Shown piece after piece: positions 24,786-32,030 of a stretch of 52,961 bases of DNA. The position numbers and the translations under genes were made by a program. The DNA comes from an uncultured Eubacteriales bacterium (GTDB taxonomy: Bacteria > Bacillota > Clostridia > Lachnospirales > Lachnospiraceae): NCBI GenBank assembly GCA_949283695.1, contig CASDTX010000022.1, positions 1-52,961 on the forward strand, written 5' to 3'. Below the pieces are notes generated by a model that did no database searches, was not told the DNA's origin, and saw only the letters and a program-made list of their open reading frames with translations. The first letter of the stretch is position 1, and each line of letters begins with the position of its first letter.

Positions 24786-24847
24786 GGGAGCCTGCCGCGC
24801 CGTTGATATTCTGCTAGATATATCAGCGGTGCGGCAGGCTCCCTTTT
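24786..24847 (+). terminator. Intrinsic terminator of the gudD operon
   Basis: GGGAGCCTGCCGC (24786-24798) pairs perfectly with GCGGCAGGCTCCC (24831-24843), a 13-bp stem followed by four T residues. The convergent lipoprotein gene ends 6 bases later and may share it. Confidence 0.8.
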
Positions 24848-24852
24848 CCTAC

Positions 24853-25257
24853 TTATTCCTGAATATTCGTGGTGTAGTCCAGGCCTCCGTCCTCAGCCAG
24901 CGACACATTGATTACCGTGTTTTCCGGGATCAGTCCGTCGAAATATCCGGATTCCGTATTCCCGGACGGAAGGACGCAGGAGAAGCTGACCGAGGTCAGA
25001 GCAGTGTCAAGATCCTCTTCGGAGACAGAGATGGAAGCAGTGTCGCCTTTGGCGATAGAATCCAGACTGTACTTCTGTTTCCCGCACTGCAGAGAAACAT
25101 CGGATAAAGGAAGTCCCGTATGATTGCGGATGGAGATCGTCCAGGCTGAAACAGCTTCATTTTCTGCCTGCGCACTGCATCCTGCCAGGGAGAAAAGACT
25201 GAGAAACAGCACAATTATGATGGGATATTTATAGATGTGTTTTTTCAATATCGTCAT
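24853..25257 (-). CDS. Small hypothetical lipoprotein
   Basis: A 134-aa protein with a lipoprotein signal: a basic start, a hydrophobic core PIIIVLFLSLFSL and a lipobox LAGC with the cysteine near residue 27. The exported part is about 105 residues, begins with SAQAENEAV and looks beta-rich (WTISIRNHTGLPLSDVSL...). No known domain is recognised. It is probably tethered to the outer face of the cell membrane. ATG 25257 is preceded by AAAGGA at a slightly long 11-base spacing. It is unrelated to the aldarate genes as far as can be seen. Confidence 0.7.
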   Translation of the reverse strand: MTILKKHIYKYPIIIVLFLSLFSLAGCSAQAENEAVSAWTISIRNHTGLPLSDVSLQCGKQKYSLDSIAKGDTASISVSEEDLDTALTSVSFSCVLPSGNTESGYFDGLIPENTVINVSLAEDGGLDYTTNIQE

Positions 25258-25418
25258 AAAATTACATTTCCTTTCTGTTTTTCAGATGCTATGATTATCG
25301 TATCACGAAAAACAGAACACTGTACAGGGGGAAACCGCCAAAAAAAGACGATGAACAGAAAAAGCGGTGGGTGAGCTGCATTTTGCGTACCAACGCGCGG
25401 AGAGGAGACAGAGAAGAA

Positions 25419-26273
25419 ATGAAAAGATTCATACAATTGAAAGATGGAAGGAAGATGCCGGGACTCGGCATGGGAACCTGGTATATGGGCGATGACCCGG
25501 GGAAAGAAGCGGCGGAGGCGGACGCCGTCCGTGCCGGGATCAATGCAGGCGTTACCCTGATCGATACCGCAGAAATGTATGGAAGCGGACGGTCCGAGCG
25601 CCTGGTCGGGAAAGCGATAAAGGGCTGTACAAGAGAGGAACTGTTCCTTGTGTCCAAAGTACTGCCAAACAATGCAGGGAGGCGGAACATCTTCACCAGC
25701 CTGGAACATACACTTGCGCGGCTTGGCACCGATTATCTGGACCTGTATCTTCTGCACTGGCGAGGCAGCGTGCCGCTTCGAGAAACAGTAGAATGCATGG
25801 AAGAACTTACAGCCCGGGGGAAAATCAGAGGATGGGGAGTGTCCAATCTGGATAAAAATGATATGGAAGAACTATTCCGCGTGCCCGGCGGAGAAAACTG
25901 TCTGGTCAACCAGGTGCTTTACCACCTGGGATCAAGAGGTATCGAATACGATCTTCTTCCATGGATGGAGGCACATAACGTGGCGTGCATGGCATACTGC
26001 CCGCTGGCCCAGGCGGGTTCCCTGCGCAGAGGCCTGATCCAGTCAGAAACAGTGAAAAAAATTGCAGAAAAACATAACATCACCCCATTACAAGTACTGC
26101 TCGCATTCGATCTGCTCAAAGACAACGTAATTCCCATTCCGAAGAGCAGCAGCCGGGAGCACACACTGGAAAATGCGGCAGCGCTGGAGGTGGAACTGGA
26201 CGAAGAAGACAGAGAAAGACTCAATCAGGCCTTCCCTGCACCAGATCATCCAACGTGGCTGGATATCGTATAA
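25419..26273 (+). CDS. Aldo/keto reductase (second copy type)
   Basis: A 284-aa AKR of the YtbE/prokaryotic type, not a close duplicate of the reductase at 10.9 kb. The tetrad is visible: D in TLIDTAEMYGSGRSE, the Tyr in that motif, K in FLVSKVLPNNA and H in LYLLHWRG. The cofactor loop is VIPIPKSSSREHTLEN. ATG 25419 has GAGGAG 11 bases upstream; the ATG at 25371 would add a Cys/Arg-rich leader without a ribosome site. It reduces aldehydes or ketones with NADPH; the substrate is unknown. Its stop codon touches a 13-bp palindrome. Confidence 0.88.
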   Translation: MKRFIQLKDGRKMPGLGMGTWYMGDDPGKEAAEADAVRAGINAGVTLIDTAEMYGSGRSERLVGKAIKGCTREELFLVSKVLPNNAGRRNIFTSLEHTLARLGTDYLDLYLLHWRGSVPLRETVECMEELTARGKIRGWGVSNLDKNDMEELFRVPGGENCLVNQVLYHLGSRGIEYDLLPWMEAHNVACMAYCPLAQAGSLRRGLIQSETVKKIAEKHNITPLQVLLAFDLLKDNVIPIPKSSSREHTLENAAALEVELDEEDRERLNQAFPAPDHPTWLDIV

Positions 26274-26312
26274 AAGGTGCCTGTCACTTTTGCAAAGGGG
26301 ACAGGCACCTTT
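26273..26312. repeat. REP-like palindrome
   Basis: AAAGGTGCCTGTC (26273-26285) pairs perfectly with GACAGGCACCTTT (26300-26312) around a 14-base loop. The left arm starts on the last base of the reductase stop codon. There is no T tract outside the stem. The GGTGCCTGTC...GACAGGCACC form resembles dispersed palindromes seen in many Firmicutes genomes; this comparison is from memory. Confidence 0.55.
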
Positions 26313-26352
26313 GCGGAGAAAATCCAGAATATTCTGAAAAAGGAGGGCGCTT

Positions 26353-28113
26353 ATGAAACAGTTATTTACAAGATGGGGCAGGGTTCTTGACAAGCATCAT
26401 GTTCTTCCGGAGTATCCGCGGCCGCTTTTGGTGAGAACTGATTATACGAATCTGAATGGTGTGTGGGAATATGCTTTTACGAAGTCGTATCGGACCCCGG
26501 AATGTTATGAGGGGGAGATTGTGGTTCCGTTTTCGCCGGAGTGTGTCCTTTCTGGCGTGGAGAGGCAGCTGATGCCGGATGAATATTTATGGTACCGAAG
26601 GTGTTTCGTGCTGGATGGCTGGACAGAGAGGAGGAAGAAGGGGCGCAGGCTGCTTCTGCATTTTGGCGCGGTAGATCAGTCCTGTGTTATATTGGTGAAT
26701 GGAAAGCGGATTGCAGCCCACACCGGCGGCTACCTTCCCTTTGAGGCGGAGATGACGGATTTTGTGCATGAGGGGGAGAATGAACTGACAGTGGCGGTTA
26801 AGGATTTGACGGATACTTCCTACCATGCAAGGGGCAAGCAGCGGCTGAAACGGGGCGGGATGTTCTATACTGCCCAGAGTGGGATCTGGCAGACGGTATG
26901 GATGGAAGAGGTTCCCGGAGAATATATCCGTCGAATCGAGACGGCTCCGGATCTTGGAAATGGGTCTGTGAGGATCACAGTGGAGTCGGAGCAGGATATG
27001 GAGGTGAACATCCGGATCCGCAGGCCGAAGATCTATCCGGAACCTATGCGGATGCCGGAGGAGATGTCCCAGACCGGCGAAGCAATCGCGGAGGTATCGG
27101 GAAGAACCAACCAGGAGATCGAAGTTTTACTTCCGCAGATCAGTCCGTGGACTTGTGAAGCTCCTTATCTTTATTATTTTACAGTACAGATGGGCGATGA
27201 TCTGGCGGTAAGTTATTTCGCTATGCGGAAGTTCTCCGTGGAGGCGGATGCCGATGGAATTCCCCGGATCTGTCTGAATGGAAAGGTACAGTTCCAGAAA
27301 GGGGTGCTCGACCAGGGCTACTGGCCGGACGGATTTTACACGGCTCCGTCCGATGAAGCGCTGATCTTCGATATACAGGGCATGAAAGAGATGGGGTTCA
27401 ACATGGTGCGCAAGCATGTGAAGATCGAGCCTCAGAGGTGGTACTATCACTGTGACCGGCTGGGGATTGTCGTCTGGCAGGACATGGTAAATGGAGGCGG
27501 TGTGTATCAGTACTGGCTTGTCACTTATCTGGCCACCATCCTGTCCTGGAGAAAGATACATATCAAAGATCGGTATACAGGACTCCTGGCACGGAAGGAA
27601 AAAGCGGGGAAACTGGAGTTTGCAAAAGAGGTGAAAGATACGATTCGATCGCTCAAAGGACATCCGTCCATTGCTGTGTGGGTGATTTTCAACGAGGGCT
27701 GGGGACAGTTTCAGACCAAAGATATGATAGACATCGCGAGAAACCTGGATCCGGACCGGCTCATCGATGGAGCCAGCGGATGGTTCGACCAGGGCGGAGG
27801 GGATTTCAGAAGTATCCATAACTACTTTTTCAAACTGGAAGTGCAGCCGGATCCGGAACGCGCGGTTGTCTTGTCAGAGATCGGAGGATATACGTTCTGT
27901 GAGAAGGGGCATTCCGCCTGCGATAAGTCCTATGGATACAGGGATTATAAGGACAGGGAATCTCTGCAGCTGGCGTTTGGGGAGCTGACGAAGAGAATCG
28001 AAGACTTGATCCCCGAAGGCCTTTGCGCCAGCATTTATACACAGTGGTCGGATATTGAGGAGGAGGTCAACGGCATCTGGACTTATGACCGGGAGGTTCA
28101 GAAAATTCTTTGA
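26353..28113 (+). CDS. Glycoside hydrolase family 2 protein
   Basis: A 586-aa retaining glycosidase of family GH2, the beta-galactosidase/glucuronidase/mannosidase group. A jelly-roll sugar-binding domain (about 30-190, with LWYRRCFVL and GYLPFEAEMTDF) and an immunoglobulin-like domain (to about 310) precede the TIM barrel. The acid/base is E448 in IFNEGWGQ and the nucleophile is E509 in LSEIGGY. There is no signal peptide, so it acts inside the cell on imported oligosaccharides. The Asn-x-Lys carboxylate-binding motif of beta-glucuronidases is not seen, so linkage to the aldarate cluster through glucuronides is not supported. ATG 26353 follows AGGAGGG. Confidence 0.88.
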   Translation: MKQLFTRWGRVLDKHHVLPEYPRPLLVRTDYTNLNGVWEYAFTKSYRTPECYEGEIVVPFSPECVLSGVERQLMPDEYLWYRRCFVLDGWTERRKKGRRLLLHFGAVDQSCVILVNGKRIAAHTGGYLPFEAEMTDFVHEGENELTVAVKDLTDTSYHARGKQRLKRGGMFYTAQSGIWQTVWMEEVPGEYIRRIETAPDLGNGSVRITVESEQDMEVNIRIRRPKIYPEPMRMPEEMSQTGEAIAEVSGRTNQEIEVLLPQISPWTCEAPYLYYFTVQMGDDLAVSYFAMRKFSVEADADGIPRICLNGKVQFQKGVLDQGYWPDGFYTAPSDEALIFDIQGMKEMGFNMVRKHVKIEPQRWYYHCDRLGIVVWQDMVNGGGVYQYWLVTYLATILSWRKIHIKDRYTGLLARKEKAGKLEFAKEVKDTIRSLKGHPSIAVWVIFNEGWGQFQTKDMIDIARNLDPDRLIDGASGWFDQGGGDFRSIHNYFFKLEVQPDPERAVVLSEIGGYTFCEKGHSACDKSYGYRDYKDRESLQLAFGELTKRIEDLIPEGLCASIYTQWSDIEEEVNGIWTYDREVQKIL

Positions 28114-28135
28114 AAAGCAGAATCCGGACTGTTTT

Positions 28136-28166
28136 TTGCCCCATTTTTCGAAATATGTGATATAAT
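28136..28166 (+). promoter_or_regulatory. Promoter of the aminotransferase operon
   Basis: A perfect TATAAT (28161-28166) with the extended element TGA just before it. The nearest -35-like sequence, TTGCCC (28136-28141), is 19 bases away, so activity would rest on the extended -10. Confidence 0.55.
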
Positions 28167-28283
28167 CTTCACGCTGGCAGCAGAAGCGCAGAAGCGGACG
28201 GAGTCTGTCTGCAGGAATGCGGCACTGCTGCGCCGGCCGCGCGGTTTTGCGCGGGAAGGATGACGAAAGAGGAGGAATTTTCA

Positions 28284-29459
28284 TTGAACAGCAGTCATTT
28301 TTCAAGTTTGATTAACGACTTTCAGCAGGGAATCTTCGGGGCGCTGAATGAGAAGAAGGAAGAATTATTAAGAGAAGGAAGAACCGTATACAATCTGTCC
28401 GTGGGAACGCCGGATTTTAAACCCGCGCCTCACGTAATGAAAGCAATGCAGGATGCCTGCGGGAAGGCAGAGAACTATAAATATTCCCTGGCAGATCTGC
28501 CGGAACTTCTGGAAGCGGTGCAGTACCGCTATGAGAAACGATTTGGAGTGCATGTAGAGACGGATGAGATCATGTCTGTCTATGGCTCTCAGGAAGCAAT
28601 GGCTCATATCGGCCTGGTGTTCTGCGATCCGGGAGATGTAGTCCTGGTGCCCAATCCGGGATACCCGATGTTCGAAATGAGCGGGATCATGGCAAGGGCG
28701 AATGTGGCATACTATACGATCAAAGAGGAGAACGGATACCTTCCGGACCTGGACGAGATTCCGGAGAATGTTCTGAAACGGACGAAATATATGATGGTGT
28801 CCTATCCTCTGAATCCGGTCTGCGTCTGTGCGCCGGATGAGTTTTATCCGAGACTGATCGAGTTCGCGAAGAAGCATGATATCATCATTGTGCACGACAA
28901 TGCTTATTCCGATATTACATTTACGGAGAAGCCGGGAAGGTCATTCCTGTCATTTGAAGGAGCGAAAGATGTGGGCGTGGAGTTCTATTCCCTGTCCAAG
29001 TCTTATAATCTGACCGGAGCGAGAATATCATTTGTAGTCGGCAACAAAGACATTATCAGCAAGTTCCGCCTGCTCCGCTCGCAGATCGATTATGGTCTGT
29101 TCTATCCGGTACAGTATGCGGCGATTGCGGCACTCACGGGACCGGATGACTTTATTGAAGAGCAGAGACAGCAGTATACAGCCCGCTGTCATGCACTGTG
29201 CGGAGGACTGAGAAGCATCGGCTGGAATGTCCCTGACAGTCAGGGGACGATGTTCGTGTGGGCAAAGATTCCGGACGGATTCGAGTCATCGGCAGATTTC
29301 TGTATGAAGCTTATGGAGAAGACCGGAGTGATCGTAACGCCGGGAAGTGCGTTCGGAAGCAATGGGGAAGGTTATGTGAGAATGGCCCTTGTGGTGGATG
29401 AACCGACCATCCGCGAGGTAATTCGTGTGCTGGATGAGTCCGGCATATTCCGCAGATAA
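28284..29459 (+). CDS. Class I PLP aminotransferase
   Basis: A 391-aa fold-type I aminotransferase related to aspartate and LL-diaminopimelate aminotransferases. Features are NLSVGTPDFKP, the YKYSLADLPELLEAV segment, GSQEAMAHIGLVF, VPNPGYPMFE, HDNAYSDITF, the PLP lysine K239 in YSLSKSYNLTGAR and the Arg in the closing VRMALVVDE. The usual NPTG motif reads NPVCVCAPDE, a divergent sequence at the PLP loop. The start is taken as TTG 28284, with GGAGG 8 bases before it; ATG 28260 lies within one base of its own weak site. It is followed after 31 bases by a flavoprotein gene. The amino donor is not determinable. Confidence 0.87.
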   Translation: MNSSHFSSLINDFQQGIFGALNEKKEELLREGRTVYNLSVGTPDFKPAPHVMKAMQDACGKAENYKYSLADLPELLEAVQYRYEKRFGVHVETDEIMSVYGSQEAMAHIGLVFCDPGDVVLVPNPGYPMFEMSGIMARANVAYYTIKEENGYLPDLDEIPENVLKRTKYMMVSYPLNPVCVCAPDEFYPRLIEFAKKHDIIIVHDNAYSDITFTEKPGRSFLSFEGAKDVGVEFYSLSKSYNLTGARISFVVGNKDIISKFRLLRSQIDYGLFYPVQYAAIAALTGPDDFIEEQRQQYTARCHALCGGLRSIGWNVPDSQGTMFVWAKIPDGFESSADFCMKLMEKTGVIVTPGSAFGSNGEGYVRMALVVDEPTIREVIRVLDESGIFRR

Positions 29460-29490
29460 TCCGCAAAACAGCAAGAGGAGGTAATGAGAG

Positions 29491-30549
29491 ATGGAGTATC
29501 AGGAAGCGATTCAAAATGCGAGAGGAAATATCGGACCGTTCTGTAAAGCATGTCCGGTATGCAACGGGGCAGCATGTAAGAATACAATGCCCGGACCAGG
29601 GGCAAAGGGAAGCGGGGATCTTGCTGTGCGCAATTACCAGAAATGGCAGGAGATCCGTATCAACATGGATACGATCTGCGGGCAGAAGACTCTGGATACG
29701 AAGACAGAACTGTTCGGCAAGACCTTTGACTATCCGTTCTTTGCAGGCCCGGTGGGCGCTGTGAAGCTGCATTATGGCGACCGCTATTCCGATCAGGAAT
29801 ATAATGAGATTCTGCTGAAGGGATGTGCCCAGAGCAATATCGCGGCTTTTACAGGAGACGGAACGGACTATCGCGTAATGATTGAAGCTACATCTGCGAT
29901 TGAAAAGCTCGGAGGGCAGGGAATTCCCACAGTGAAGCCCTGGGATCTGGGAACGATCCGGGAGAAGATGGAACTGGTGAAGAAGTCAGGCGCATTTGCG
30001 GTAGCCATGGATATCGACGCGGCAGGGCTGCCGTTCCTTCAGAACTTAAATCCGCCGGCAGGAAGTAAGTCTGTAGAAGAGTTAAAGGAGATCGTGAAGA
30101 TCGCAGAGATTCCGTTTATTCTGAAGGGAATTATGACGCCGAAGGCGGCACTGAAAGCCATGGAAGCCGGTGTGCAGGGGATTGTTGTGTCGAACCACGG
30201 CGGACGTGTTCTGGACCAGTGTCCGGCAACGGCAGAGGTCCTTCCGTCGATCGTGAAGGCAGTGGACGGACAGATCCGTGTATTTGTGGACGGCGGCATC
30301 CGGACAGGCATTGATGTGTTCAAAGCGCTGGCCCTGGGAGCTGACGCTGTGCTGATCGCAAGACCGTTTGTGACAGCAGTGTACGGCGGCCAGGAGGAAG
30401 GGGTCGTCGGATATGTGAATAAGATCGGGGCAGAACTCAAGGATACGATGAAAATGTGCGGTGCATATTCGGTCCGTGAGATCAGCCGTGATATGATATG
30501 GAATGAAACATCATGGAGGATGGCAGATGAAGAGAGTTGCAAAGTTTGA
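29491..30549 (+). CDS. Alpha-hydroxy-acid oxidase-like FMN protein with N-terminal Cys cluster
   Basis: A 352-aa FMN TIM-barrel protein of the lactate/glycolate oxidase family. The flavin and catalytic marks are K212 (FILKGIM), H236 and R239 (SNHGGRVLD), and the phosphate loop DGGIRTGIDVFKALALGADA. Two things are odd. The N-terminus carries CKACPVCNGAAC (C18, C21, C24, C29), a possible metal or Fe-S site not found in classic oxidases. The substrate-side tyrosine region reads IPTVKPWD and the DxPxxGxR motif reads DIDAAGLPF, so the usual substrate Tyr and Arg seem lost. The natural substrate may not be a simple alpha-hydroxy acid. Its last 23 bases overlap dut. Confidence 0.82.
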   Translation: MEYQEAIQNARGNIGPFCKACPVCNGAACKNTMPGPGAKGSGDLAVRNYQKWQEIRINMDTICGQKTLDTKTELFGKTFDYPFFAGPVGAVKLHYGDRYSDQEYNEILLKGCAQSNIAAFTGDGTDYRVMIEATSAIEKLGGQGIPTVKPWDLGTIREKMELVKKSGAFAVAMDIDAAGLPFLQNLNPPAGSKSVEELKEIVKIAEIPFILKGIMTPKAALKAMEAGVQGIVVSNHGGRVLDQCPATAEVLPSIVKAVDGQIRVFVDGGIRTGIDVFKALALGADAVLIARPFVTAVYGGQEEGVVGYVNKIGAELKDTMKMCGAYSVREISRDMIWNETSWRMADEESCKV

Positions 30550-31048
30550 GAAAGTAAGCCTGGAACAGTTACGGGAGGCCTGGACTGATACATTCGGCCC
30601 GGCAGAAGAAGGGACTGTGGAGGAAATCTATCAGAAGATCCGGCTGCCCCGGCGCGCAACCGCCGGCAGCGCGGGATACGACTTTTTCGCTCCGGTGTCT
30701 TTCACACTGAATCCGGGAGAGACGATCAAGATTCCTACAGGCATCCGGGCGTGGATGGAACCGGGCTGGGTATTGAAATGTTATCCCAGAAGCGGCCTGG
30801 GATTTAAGTACCGGCTGCAGCTGAACAATACGGTGGGAATCATTGACAGTGATTATTATGATTCCGATAATGAAGGGCATATTTTCTCCAGAATCACCAA
30901 TGACAGCAACGAAGGGAAAACAGTAGAGATTCGCGGCGGAGAGGGATTCATGCAGGGGATCTTCGTGGAGTACGGGATTACACTGGACGATGAGGCGACG
31001 GAGATCCGCAACGGAGGTTTCGGAAGTACCACACAGCAGGCCGAATAG
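30527..31048 (+). CDS. dut: dUTPase
   Basis: A 173-aa trimeric-type dUTP pyrophosphatase that lowers dUTP and makes dUMP for thymidylate. The conserved motifs run in order: RATAGSAGYDFFA (I), PRSGLGFKYRLQLNNTVGIID (II and III, with the catalytic Asp), GEGFMQGIFVEYG (IV) and the C-terminal GGFGST (V). An extra N-terminal extension of about 35 residues precedes the core, as in several clostridial forms. ATG 30527 lies 6 bases after GGAGGA and inside the preceding gene, so the two are translationally coupled. Confidence 0.92.
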   Translation: MKRVAKFEKVSLEQLREAWTDTFGPAEEGTVEEIYQKIRLPRRATAGSAGYDFFAPVSFTLNPGETIKIPTGIRAWMEPGWVLKCYPRSGLGFKYRLQLNNTVGIIDSDYYDSDNEGHIFSRITNDSNEGKTVEIRGGEGFMQGIFVEYGITLDDEATEIRNGGFGSTTQQAE

Positions 31049-31105
31049 GCATGCCTGGATACAGCTTACAAAAATGTAAGTGCATGACAGAAAACGTAAG
31101 AAAAT

Positions 31106-31207
31106 ATGATGGAAGAACACAGAAGGATCCGTTATACTGTGCATGTAGCAGAAGAGAAAGCGGCCAAAAAGCGGCAGCAGTACGAAAGGCGGGAAATGGC
31201 AGTATGA
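31106..31207 (+). CDS. Possible 33-aa leader ORF overlapping the GT51 start
   Basis: A short frame, MMEEHRRIRYTVHVAEEKAA continuing to KRQQYERREMAV, ends in a TGA that overlaps the ATG of the glycosyltransferase gene by the four-base ATGA pattern. The glycosyltransferase has a poor ribosome site of its own, so coupling is plausible. Against it: the ribosome site for this frame is weak and a TATACT box (31133-31138) lies inside it. Confidence 0.3.
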   Translation: MMEEHRRIRYTVHVAEEKAAKKRQQYERREMAV

Positions 31208-31875
31208 AATGGATCAAACGATTGTGTTCTTTCATTTTTTTATGCGCAGTGATTGCAGGAGGTACTCTGGCAGTCCTGGGATATCAGGATTATCGGGAGG
31301 CGCTGGAGACAAAGAGCGTGGAAGAGATGGCAGCAGAGATTGAATCCATCGATCATTACACGACGCTGGATGAACTGCCTCAGACATATATTGACGCGGT
31401 GCTGTCTGTGGAGGATAAGCGGTTTTACCGTCACCCGGGCATTGATCCCATTGCCATCGGGAGAGCGCTGGTGAATGATATCCGGGCCGGAGCATATGTG
31501 GAAGGTGGAAGTACCATTACTCAGCAGCTTGCGAAGAATCAGTACTTCACCCAGGAGAAGAAAGTTGTAAGGAAAGCAGCGGAGATGTTTATGGCTTTCA
31601 AGATGGAATCGGTTTTGGATAAGGATAAGATTTTGGAATTGTATGTAAATTCTATTTTCTTCGGGAACGGATATTACTGTGTGGCGGATGCTTCCTGGGG
31701 ATATTTCGGGAAGCCGCCGTCAGAGATGAATTTCGATGAGTGTACCTTGCTGGCGGGGATCCCCAACGCCCCTACGAACTATAATCCGGTGGCAAGCCCG
31801 GAACTGGCCAGAGAGCGTCAGGCACAGGTGATTGAGAAAATGAAGAAGGCAGGATATCTGCAAACAGAAAATTAA
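31204..31875 (+). CDS. Monofunctional peptidoglycan glycosyltransferase (GT51)
   Basis: A 223-aa membrane-anchored transglycosylase that polymerises lipid II into glycan strands outside the cell membrane. One N-terminal helix (IKRLCSFIFLCAVIAGGTLAVLG) is followed by the GT51 domain with the catalytic glutamate motif SVEDKRFYRHPGID, then EGGSTITQQLAKN, KILELYVNSIFFGNG and the YFGKPP...AGIPNAP end. There is no penicillin-binding transpeptidase domain, so it is of the MtgA type rather than a class A PBP. ATG 31204 has only AAAGG at 14 bases as a ribosome site. Confidence 0.9.
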   Translation: MKWIKRLCSFIFLCAVIAGGTLAVLGYQDYREALETKSVEEMAAEIESIDHYTTLDELPQTYIDAVLSVEDKRFYRHPGIDPIAIGRALVNDIRAGAYVEGGSTITQQLAKNQYFTQEKKVVRKAAEMFMAFKMESVLDKDKILELYVNSIFFGNGYYCVADASWGYFGKPPSEMNFDECTLLAGIPNAPTNYNPVASPELARERQAQVIEKMKKAGYLQTEN

Positions 31876-31903
31876 AAAACAGCAGAGGAATCTCTGAATC
31901 CGC

Positions 31904-31932
31904 GCATAATGCGGGGAGAAAAGGGCACTCTA
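31904..31932 (+). promoter_or_regulatory. Candidate sigma-G promoter of the germination gene
   Basis: GCATA (31904-31908), 17 bases, then CACTCTA (31926-31932). This agrees with the forespore sigma-G pattern (GHATR, about 18 bases, CATnHTA) except for one -10 base. It lies about 98 bases before the start codon. Confidence 0.35.
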
Positions 31933-32030
31933 ATCATAGTGCATTATCATTTATATCACGGCACACCGGCGCGGCGTTTCGCGGCAGCGTGAGAGCTGAA
32001 CCGGCAGTTCCATAAAAGAGGAGTTGCTCT

